Shown piece after piece: positions 21,501 to 33,500 of a stretch of 49,588 nt of DNA. Numbering within the stretch: the first letter of the stretch is position 1; every line of letters starts with the position of its first letter. Location of the stretch: contig NW_003109083.1 in the NCBI RefSeq assembly GCF_000003605.2, positions 679,871 to 729,458 of the forward strand, given 5' to 3'. A program made the translations under genes and the position numbers. This stretch comes from Saccoglossus kowalevskii. Lineage: Eukaryota; Hemichordata; Enteropneusta; Harrimaniidae. Under the pieces are notes generated by a model, which made no database searches, was not told where the DNA came from, and worked only from the letters and a program-made list of their open reading frames with translations.

Positions 21501-24500
21501 CATTACAAGGTCATCCGGTATTGTTGCTGGATATTCGTCACTCCAGAATAGCTGCACGTCGCTATTGGTATATCCGACTAGAATAGAATTGGCACGATAA
21601 CAAGTTTGAAACAAGACATATCCAAAAGATTCCCGTATTATAGCAAAACTAAATACCCTATAATCAAACGATGTAAATACTCGTAAAGATGTGCATAAAG
21701 ATGAAGATGGATGCTTCATTGGTCTTGGCTCTGCAGTTGCACTTTATTTTATTGCACAATTTCAATTGTAGATCACCTATCAAAATAGTTAAATCATAGT
21801 TATATTATTATTAAAGGGCGATGGCCGTCGCGCGTGTTTGAATTTTATGTAAACCAACAATGTATTTTACACGCGTTGCTATGCGTCTCATATCGAACAG
21901 GACGCGGCGCGACGACCACTGCCCTTTAAAGCGATCGGTAGTCGTCGTAACAACGTCACATAAAACCTCGTTAATAAACATTGTTAATTTACACGGAAAT
22001 CGAAAGGGTTGTGCCACGACTATGACTATGAATAGTAATCTGTTCATCCGGGTAAAGTACTTACAACTTTCCATCTGAATATTACACGACTGGACATCCA
22101 ACGGGTAATTATGCAAATACAGGTTACATATCAAGACGACACTCACTCTGAAATTATAACACGAAACGAAACGTCACATAGTTAGACATGTCTAGATAAA
22201 TTACATAACGGTGATTGTACTGTGTGAATTGTGAGGGCGCACTAGACAATCCAATCCAAGTCTGATGGCAAATTTGCAATTATTTAAACGTAGCACATAA
22301 TGCCAGGCAAAATATATTGCATTACTTTTATATTGTTATAATATGCATACCAACTTATATGGATATAAAATATAAGAAAAAACAGTATGTCCAAATCTTC
22401 AAGCTTGTTAAAAAAAGTTCTTTTTCGTTTAATGTGTGTGTGTTTTTGCATACAAGGATTTCCCTAGTCACCAAGGGATATAATTGCTGCACAACGTGGA
22501 CATGGTAGTAGGCTGTGACACAGTTCTGGTGAAAGCCTCAAGTTCAAATTTCTTGTCTATTGACTGTTAAATAAACTTTTAGTTTACACTTTAAGTCTGT
22601 TTGATACATACAAATCAATGTATAAATCGAAGAAGCGTGTCGTGTAATCAAATGTTTGATTAATCTTCCACAGTACGAATTACTTTCACCTGGTGATCAC
22701 AGGTACCAGCATGGAAGTACTACTTGTACTGATGCATTTAACTCGCATCGATTCCACCAAAACGGTAATTTAAATAAATTTACTCACGACATAAACGCAA
22801 CTACAGAGGTTACTATTGTATTTGCTTTGAGGCAATGCTTTGATCGAAACCTTGCATCAGTTAACACGAGAAAATGCGTAAGATTGCCAAGGCCGCCATT
22901 TCGGAAGGTGAAACTTGATACGTGACTCCACGTTTTCCATTGATCTTGATCCAGGATCATATTCGAAACTACGATTTTTTTTTTAAATGAGATTTCTAAT
23001 TTGATTCGTTCGTTCAAGATGTTATTAGATATTACTATGCTGTGTCACTTAAGCTTTAGAGCATGTTATCAAATATGATCGTAGGTTCTGTCTTTTTCAA
23101 AGCAGTAGTAACACCCATGACCTTGACATTTAGCGCTGTCAAGTTGCATAGAAAGCCAGACCTCTCATTCCCTTTAAATCTGCGTAACTCTCATGGCACA
23201 TCCTTAATTTAATTTACAACCAATTTGAATCTACGAAGCAATAAAAAATTGTATGTTTATAATAATTCGATCATGGTCAATATAATGCGGCGATATAATT
23301 AAATGAATAAATTATAAAATCCGGCAGTTAGCACCAGCTGTGCTGGCCAGAAGTTCTTTCAACACGAATGTATTTATTGTCTAGATATCCTTTAACTATC
23401 TATTACTTTATTATTATTTTCAGCACGTGCTTGCTTCACGGTCGCGGTACATAATACAACAACTTCAATTAGTATGCAAATTAAGCTGCGTATCTTCAGT
23501 AATGTATTAGACAACTTAATAATTAGTTTCGATACCTAATAACACAACTTGAATATAATACAGTTTTGTAGTATTTTGAAAACGATAGGTATTTTGGCAG
23601 AAATCCGGTAAAAAATTGTTTTTTCAACATTGAAGGTTCTAGAGAAACGGCCCCAGTCTAGAGACATGAGACAAAGTCTCCTCGGGATAGTTGTTAATCC
23701 TCCCAAATTTATCACCATTATTCACCATGTAAATAAGTACAGGTTGTATTATAAAGTATAGCAACAAGAATATGTTTTTTCACAAAAAATGAGATTTAAT
23801 AGTCTAAGAACATTGTGTCTTCTAAAGGATACTAAGTTTTGAATAAGTTTAAATAAGCAGATGGGTAAACCTCAGAAGGCTACTCAAGTACTGATGTGTT
23901 GTTCAGTCTGTTTTATTGAAGTGTTATTTTATCTTTTTTACCATCCAATTTTTGAGCATGGAAAACAATTAATGGCAATTTTAAATAGTGTTAATAGTAA
24001 CAATTATTTGAACATGATGTTTACTAAGTTAATTAACACGAGTATAGTAGCTAGCGTACAACTGATAGTATCCTAATAATAGTTTAGCGTCACGATGATC
24101 AGCAAAAGTAACATAATCGCAGTACGAAGAATAACGACATTAACCACTTTAAAATTCGTTTATACTTAGCAACTGTGGCTCGGAACAAGCGTACCGTAGT
24201 TAGTAAGTCAATATTCGTATTTTATTACAGTATTGTAGGCCTTATTTACAACACAAATTCACAAACCAATCTTCGAATGATCATGCCATCTTAGTCAACA
24301 TTGGAAATAATATTGTCTCTAAATTTGAAATCATGGAATTTGGTAGAGTCAAAAGAACAAACGGATTATGAGAATTTAAATGTGAAATAAATTTCATAAA
24401 TGATGGGTATTTGTAATAGTATGGGGGAAGAAATTTTTCTCTTAAATGCTTGTATAAGGTATATTCGCAACAAAAATGATATTTGTCTTCCATTTTCTGT

Positions 24501-27500
24501 AAAACACAGTAAGTAGTGCAGATCCTGCCACCCCCGATGAGCATGTTGTGACTAGAGACACGAAATCTGCATAAGAAACGTCTCCGAAAATCTGTATCAA
24601 TAAAGAATAGATATCTCTTAAAACCAGATTATTTTTATAGAAACAATATGTGCCAAGATTGGAAAAGGATTGCAGACTTATTGACTATTATTGCGCAGTA
24701 ATATCAGACGATCTTTGTTTAAAGGCGGATGCAAACATATTTACATTGCAAGGGGCCATAGCGAAACCAAAACTACACATAATAAACAGTTACTTTACGT
24801 TATATGCCCAGCACGTGTAACTTTTTTCAACTATTTCCAATTGGTACTTATAACAACATTTATTATACGACTTATTGTCACGATCCAGGATGTTTAACCA
24901 GAATCTAAAAATACGAGACTAAGGTTATCAGCGGAACCAACATTTAGACTAAGTATATACTTGCAAAACAGGTATGGATTTTTTTCAATATTTTCTCCAG
25001 TATGGAATCTCAAAATTTCATAACCATAATTCGTTAGTGGTCCAAATTTGACGTCAAAATCTTTTCAAAGCAATAATAATTTTAATATTCTTAATTTCGC
25101 TTAAAGGGTGGTGGTCGTCCCGCCACGTATGCGCGAGATATCATATGAACAAAGATGGCGACTTTGATTTGCGCAGACCAACAAGTACCAACTGATACGT
25201 TTCTAGGTTTTAACTAGATAATTTCTTTGGTGTTTGGAAGGTACTGAAGAAGTCACCGGCGCACCCAGGTTAAAACTCTTACTTAGAAGAGCGCATTGTA
25301 TTGTTTGAAAATCAATGTTTATCAACACAAATGTCACAAATGCGCGGCGCGACGACCACCGCCCTTTAATATCTTTTTCACACTATGTACCGCGTTACTT
25401 TCCAGAGCATGCTGGGCGTTTGTCCATAAACCCGATGATGAAAGTGTTATACCCAAATACCTAAAAAAATTATAAAACAGCATGAAGACGTTTATATATT
25501 TAACTGGCGGTCTAATGAAATAAAGGATTATAATGGGAGATGATAAAGCTTTATCTCAATCATTTAAAACATTTTAAAATTCGACAATTGGATTATTATT
25601 AAATTGTCCAAAATTAACAAGTGTCTAGACATAAGACACATTGACTCAAAGGAAATCAGAAACAATATAGCCAATGATTAGTTTAAACAAGGTTGACTTT
25701 AAGTGAATTAAATTAATGTCCCACTGACCACAGTCCAGTGTCAATATCAGCTGTACCATTAATAAGCCTTCAATTATTTTGTCATTCAATCAACAAACAA
25801 GGAAAAGTGCGTGTCGTCAAGAGATAGAAGAATAACTTTAATAACTATGATGAAATTACAACACTTGATAATATGCCCCATGGACAGCTGAATTAACAGA
25901 GGTAGACATAGCATGGGTTGGATATCAGCGAATGCACAACTTTCTAATGGCATAACCATAAAAACCGTATTTTGCTTGAATGGGTTAACAGCAAACATTC
26001 GCTAGAATAAAGAGCAACTAAGTAAAACGAAATATATATAAGTTGTGTGGCATTCGCCTTCTAGACTTTTCTGCCAAGCAATAAGTGAATGTTTAGCCCT
26101 TCAGTTTGACATCATCTAGTGGGGCTGGATCTTTGATCTGGAAACCTTTGAGATGAAGTTTCCTTTAATTGCCCCGACTGCCCGTCTGCATAAAGTTAGA
26201 CAGCTAATAGGTTTGTCTGGATTCCCCTCTACAAAGCAAAGTTGTAGTCCTTCCGAGTCTTTTAAAGTATTTGCCAAGTTGAGTTAACTTGGTGATTTAT
26301 ATACGTCGCTGAACTATCTGACCCAATCTATGAATCAATTGAAGGTATAGTTATGGCAGTTTTCTCCTCGCTTTTTTTTAATATAATGATTTTCAGTTAG
26401 TGAGATCAACAAGATATCTTCGACCTTCGACCAAACATGGACCTCGAACTGATAGCCTGCTCACTTGCTATTATAAGCATTTATGTGATCTGTCTAGGTT
26501 ATATGACTGTCTGATTGATATGTCTGTCTAGGTTATATGACTGTCTGGGTGATATTCTGTCTGGGTGATATGTCTGTCTAAGTGATATGTCTGTCTAGGT
26601 GATATGTCTGTCTAGGTGATATGTCTGTCTTGGTGATATGTCTGTCTAGGTGATATGTCTGTCTAGGTGATATGTCTGTCTAGGTGATATTTCTGTCTAG
26701 GTGATATGTCTGTCTAGGTGATATGTCTGTCTAGGTGATATGTCTGTCTAGGTTATATGGCTGTCCGGGTGATATGTCTGTCCGGGTGATATGTCTGTCT
26801 AGGTGATATGTCTGTCTAGGTGATATGTCTGTCTAGGTGATATGTCTGTCTAGGTGATATGTCTGTCTAGGTGATATGTCTGTCTAGGTGATATGTCTGT
26901 CTAGGTGATATGTCTGTCTAGGTGATATTTCTGTCTAGGTGATATGTCTGTCTAGGTGATATGTCTGTCTAGGTTATATGGCTGTCTAGGTTATATGGCT
27001 GTCTGGGTGATATGTCTGTCTGGGTGATATGTCTGTCTAGGTGATATGTCTGTCTAGGTGATATGTCTGTCTAGGTGATATGTCTGTCTAGGTCATATGT
27101 CTGTCTAGGTGATATTTCTGTCTAGGTGATATGTCTGTCTAGGTGATATGTCTGTCTAGGTGATATGTCTGTCTAGGTGATATGTCTGTCTAGGTGACAT
27201 CACTGTCTGGGTGATATGTCTGTCTGGGTGATATGTCTGTCTAGGTGATATGTCTGTCTAGGTTATATGTCTGTCTAGGTGATATGTCTGTCTAGGTGAT
27301 ATGTCTGTCTAGGTGATATGTCTGTCTAGGTGATATGTCTGTCTAGGTGATATTTCTGTCTAGGTGATATGTCTGTCTAGGTGATATGTCTGTCTAGGTG
27401 ACATCACTGTCTGGGTGATATGTCTGTCTGGGTGATATGTCTGTCTAGGTGATATCACTGTCTAGGTGATATGTCTGTCTAGGTTATGTGTCTGTCTGGG

Positions 27501-30500
27501 TGATATGTCTGTCTAGATTATATGTTTGTCTAGGTGATATCACTGTCTAGGTGATATGTCTGTCTAGGTGATATGTCTGTCTGGGTGATATGTCTGTCTA
27601 GGTGATATGGCTGTCTGGGTGATATGTCTGTCTAGGTGATATCACTGTCTAGGTGATATGTCTGTCTAGGTGATATGTCTGTCTGGATGATATGTCTGTC
27701 TAGGTGATATGTTTGTCTAGGTGATATGTCTGTCTAGGTGATATGTCTGTCTAGGTTATATGGCTGGGTGATATGTCTGTCTAGGTGATATCACTGTCTA
27801 GGTGATATCACTGTCTAGGTGATATGTCTGTCTGGGTGATATGTCTGTCTAGGTGATATCACTGTCTAGGTGATATGTCTGTCTACGTTATATGGCTGTC
27901 TGGGTGATATGTCTGTCTAGGTGATATCACTGTCTAGGTGATATCACTGTCTAGGTGATATGTCTGTCTGGGTGATATGTCTGTCTAGGTGATATCACTG
28001 TCTAGGTGATATGTCTGTCTAGGTTATATGGCTGTCTGGGTGATATGTCTGTCTAGGTGATATCACTGTCTAGGTGATATGTCTGTCTAGGTGATATGTC
28101 TGTCTGGGTGATATGTCTGTCTAGGTGATATGTCTGTCTGGGTGATATGTCTGTCTAGGTGATATGTTTGTCTAGGTGATATGTCTGTCTAGGTGATATG
28201 TCTGTCTAGGTGATATGTCTGTCTAGGTTATATGGCTGTCTGGGTGATATGTCTGTCTAGGTGATATCACTGTCTAGGTGATATATCTGTCTAGGTGATG
28301 TGTCTGTCGGGGTGATATGTCTGTCTAGGTGATGTGTATGTCTAGGTGATATGTCTGTCTAGGTGATATGTCTGTCTAGGTGATATGTCTGTCTGGGTGA
28401 TGTGTCTGTCTAGGTGATATGACTGTCTAGGTGATATGTCTATCTAGGTGATGTGTCTGTCTGGGTGATATGTCTGTCTGGGTGATATGTCTGTCTAGGT
28501 GATATGTCTGTCTAGGTGATATGTCTGTCTAGGTGATATGGCTGTCTGGGTGATATGTCTGTCTAGGTGATATGTCTGTCTAGGTGATATGTCTGTCTAG
28601 GTGATATTTCTGTCTATGTGATATGTCTGTCTAGGTGATATGTCTGTCTAGGTGATATCACTGTCTAGGTGATATGTCTGTCTGGGTGATATGTCTGTCT
28701 AGGTGATATCACTGTCTAGGTGATATGTCTGTCTAGGTTATATGGCTGTCTGGGTGATATGTCTGTCTAGGTGATATCACTGTCTAGGTGATATGTCTGT
28801 CTAGGTGATATGCCTGTCTGGGTGATATGTCTGTCTCGGTGATATGTTTGTCTAGGTGATATGTCTGTCTAGGTTATATGTCTGTCTAGGTTATATGGCT
28901 GTCTGGGTGATATGTCTGTCTAGGTGATATCACTGTTTAGGTGATATGTCTGTCTAGGTGATGTGTCTGTCGGGGTGATATGTCTGTCTAGGTGATGTGT
29001 CTGTCTAGGTGATATGTCTGTCTAAGTGATATGTCTGTCTAGGTGATGTGCCTGTCTAGGTGATATGTCTGTCTGGGTGATGTGTCTGTCTAGGTGATAT
29101 GACTGTCTAGGTGATATGTCTATCTAGGTGATGTGTCTGTCTGGGTGATATGTCTGTCTGGGTGATATGTCTGTCTAGGTGATATGCCTGTCTAGGTGAT
29201 ATGTCTGTCTGGGTGATGTGTCTGTCTAGGCGATGGTGTCTGTCTAGGTGTTATGTCTGTCTGGGTGATATGTCTGCCTAGGTGATATGTGTGTCTAGGT
29301 GACATCTCTGTCTAGGGGATATGTCTGTCTAGGTGATGTGTCGAGTTCTTGTAACGCGTCTACTGTGCGATGTCTGGTGCTTGACACGTCTAACTTCGCG
29401 ATGATCTTACTTGTCAGGTCTACTTTGTAACGTTTGGGATTTGTACACTTGATTATGCGTGGTAATTAATATTTCTATTAATGTTATTTCAGTAATAGAA
29501 CAAGTTACATCATCCCTGAAAATAAAAGTGAGTGAAAGTGCCACGTGACTTGTTTTTACTTTGCAAGTATTGTTCCATTCTTTCCACTAAACGTACCCTC
29601 TGATCTATGTAACCATGGTAACAGTGGTTGACATATGAGGCACTGACGGGACAGAGCACTATTTGTACACAGTGTCTTGAACTTCAAGTCTCGTGATTTC
29701 AACGAGATCGCGGCAGCCATTTGCGTTATTCACAATGCTGATTTGGCCTGCGAGTAAAGTTTAAAAACCCTGCTTTAAATACATAGTACTCGCCATGTCG
29801 TTCTCTGCTATCTAAGTACTATGTTGTTTCTCGATTATTTATTACATAAGGAACGCACATAAGTTATTGAATAGATGAATTTTAAAACAACTAGCTAGAT
29901 TGTTTTAGTAGACAATTCAATTATTATGTGGTCATAAAGTACGGCCACCTGCGCGTCGGAACGAATATTACGTCCGGAGAGGATGGCCCGTTATATATAA
30001 TTACATCACAAATTACACAAATGATTGTTTTGAAATTATAAATCACTAGACTGTAGAACTGGTGCGGTTACTGAGTAAGATGAATACAGATGTGTGCGAG
30101 ATTCAGCGTAGAGTAATAGGATTTTCACGAAATGGCTTCTGGTCAGCCATATTCCATTAATCGAATAAAAATTGTAGAAAAACATATTGTATTGTCTTTG
30201 TGTAAGTTTTGATCTAAATCAGTCGGTTCATATGCAAGCAATATCGGAAAAGCCATTTCCAGCCAAACGTTCTTTGGTTGGAGATTCCAATATTAAACTT
30301 TCACCAAATGTAAGCTTTATTGAAACAAAAGTGTCATTGTGTCGCTTTAAATTAATGATAATAATAGCAAATAATGATGTGGGCAAGTTTTTGTGTGTAT
30401 TTCTTTCAGAAATGGGTATTAACCAGGTCAAATAGGTAATTTATTCGAAATTTGAAGAGGTAAAAATTAATCTGTTATTGTGAATTGTAATTTCATCAGT

Positions 30501-33500
30501 TATGCACATATATGTATTCAAATTATAACACCTGTGCATTATAGTTGATCAGATGACGAAATAGTCAGAGTATGTCTGTAAGTTTGTTATTCGTTAACAA
30601 AATATCAACTTGAATCCAAAATGGCTTGAAAGTAGGATTGGATCATGCGAATGATAATTTATACAAGCATGTGGTCATTTAATATCAAAAGATATAGCAA
30701 TAATATATTATGCGAGTAGACTTTTTTTGAACAATTCAGCAAAAAATCACACATATAAATATACGTATACTGGGTATGTAATTTCATTTTATAGTTATTT
30801 ACCTTCACCTAGGTTGCCGTTATTTTATTTGATATTTTATTATAAAATGTTCAATGTATCTAGTAGAATAGATAACAATATAAATTGTAATAAGTATTTT
30901 TAACCAATAAAATCATAATTCAAATTGACTTGGCCAGCATACATGAACAATACACAGAAAGACTTTTTTCAAAAATACCATGTATGAGTTGTCCCTATCT
31001 TGGTACCTAAGTTGTCGTGCGATAAACTACAAGAAAAAACTCCCTCCCAGTAAACATCAACACGTATTCAATGTGTACTGTGTAGTATTGATAACATATG
31101 GGCCATTGTAACCAGGTAAAGTGTGTGTTATCTTGAACAATACATGAATATATTAAAAAATGGAAATGTAATACTAGATTACTGGTACATAAGAAATACA
31201 TTATGGAGAAATTTCTGACCCTTTTTGATATTTATAATTTCCCCCACACGACGACGACAAGTGTATCAATGGACAGTCTATTCAGTGTTATATATTTGAA
31301 TGAATCGAATTGGCATCATAAATATTAAAATGTCATTACCTTATATCATAAAATACACGTCAATTGCATTATCTAACAACATACAGTACACATTTATTGC
31401 ATTATCTATTGTTATCCCGTATGACCATGACAGCCAATCAGATTCGAACATTACAGGTAGACGTGTGTCTATCTGCTGACATATTCGTGTGTCTACTTCC
31501 ATCCGGGTATGTCCCTCCCAAATATGTTTACCTGATTTACCTTTGTCAAGGGAACACGATATGAAGCAATATTCAAGAATAATTAGTTTGCCATATTTGC
31601 TTTCATTATATGACTATCTTATTAAACAGAAAACTAAAATTGTGTAGGGATTTCCTAGTATATCTGCATATTATATACAGTGTATTTGTTAAAAGAAATG
31701 TTGTTGAAATAAACATATACTCAAGTAATGCGCAGCCCTATGTGTAGCTCGTTTTAGCGTTCTCATACGAGCTGGAATGCATGCACGTCAGGCTGAAGCT
31801 GCTTAAATTAGGTTTATACGAGTAAAAAGAATCTATTCACTACTCTTGAACTATTTTATATTTATGTCCATACATGCATTCAGCTTTACGAACGCGACCT
31901 GGAAGATTACCACACGATTTGGTGCCACAATTTCTGTTTTAAGATTTGTTCTGTACATTAATTATACAGCTACAGTTGACAATGAGATGTACGGGCCGCT
32001 AAAACTGTATTTGGTGGACATTTGTATAATATCATACAGTACACGTGTATTGCATTACCTTATATCATAAACAACACGTCCATCGGGATACAACTTTATG
32101 CCCTTATTTGCAACTGTTACTTGGTGTAGATATCCCTCTTTGACATTGACGAAATATATATCTGGTGTCCACACTCTCTCCAACAATGCAGTTCCAGTGC
32201 GAATTAAAAATGGTTGGGTGCCATTAAAGATTAATCTAGGATCTCTCCACTCTATTGGTAAAAATATAGTTGCTGCATAGTCCTGAAATGGAAAGAAAAT
32301 CAAGCTTTCTCTAATATATATATATTGATTTCCTCCTTGGCCTTCACACTTAGGGCGCCACCAGGGGTGCACTACATATACGCTATATGCCGGGAGTTAT
32401 CATGTATGATATTGTGGGAGACCTTGCGTAATCATATCAAGCCGGTTGCAGGTATGTGCTGTGTACTCACGTGCCGTGACTGTTTATATTCACGTTCTTG
32501 CCTTATTTCATAATACTATATTCTAACTTGTTTTACTACCCCCCTCCATTATGTAAAATCTACATTTTACTGTATATGTTTACAAGTTACAAGTGCATTC
32601 AATATAGCATGACATTGATATATGGCGGGGCACATGTGAAGCCAGATATGAACTCACTCTTTTCAAAACGCCTGACTTTACTTCCCAGTGCCTTACGATT
32701 TCAAAATCTTTCTCTAACTGATTTGATCATGATTTGTTCTATGCGTACAAGTCGGTAATCAAAAGAATATAATCACTTTTTTAGTTTAGTGGAATGTGTG
32801 AGTATGAGGGATATGTTGATTTTAATATAGTGCTACGTCACACTAGCAATGGATGAGTGTCCTAATGCCATATTGAATTATATTAAAGTCACAATAAATA
32901 AAGATATCATTTAATGCCGAAAATGATCGAACGACTGACAGTTAGAATGACATTCTATTTACTTCACTCGAGATAAGGATGTATTAAATATGCAAACAAC
33001 AATTCGGGTTAGAAGGCGTGGGACATTCAGTGATAACAGAAATGAGCTTTGGGACTAGCTAATTATTATGTGATGTGTGTTCAATATTTATGATAAAGAC
33101 GTGTTTCCATATATTTTCACAGAGTGGAAAGACGTTAGCATTTACATATATGACAATGTACGTCACGTGACACAACATGTGAAATAATGTGTTTTAACAC
33201 TGATGCATCTTAGCCTACAGTGTATAAATTTAATGGTGGTAAACTTACCATGGAAACTTCAGATAAAGAATGGATACTTGTGATGAATATAGATACGGAT
33301 ATATTGACTGGTGGACCTGACAAAGCAGTATCACAGAGATTAGTATTCTTTTATTAAATGATAAAAAAAATTACAACAACCAACTTATGTGATGCAATTG
33401 GCTAAGAAGAATCAGGTATGCGTTACATAAGCATGGCAATCGATGTGCCAATAATAAAATAACAATTTGTACAACCACGAATTAAAGCGATATTCAAAAC

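Larger units (their letters stand above)
22148..32058. other. Receptor intron 4, 9.9 kb
   Basis: This intron is over five times longer than any other in the gene. It holds TTAA element copy D (25101-25369), the 17-bp minisatellite (26484-29343) and a partial copy of the exon 4 end (31334-31361). The remaining parts (22148-25100, 25370-26483, 29344-31333, 31362-32058) contain short unrecognised frames only, some of them open on both strands over the same bases. Confidence 0.85.

Noticed and set aside
26484-29343. CRISPR-like array
   Set aside because: The 17-bp units are contiguous without spacers and lie in an animal gene intron; this is a minisatellite.
30187-30435. Plus- and minus-strand frames of 82 and 67 codons over the same bases
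   Set aside because: Complementary open frames over the same bases in an intron, with no domain on either strand.
31334-31361. A second, alternative receptor exon 4
   Set aside because: Only the last coding bases and donor are copied; the upstream sequence does not encode the loop A or loop E strands.
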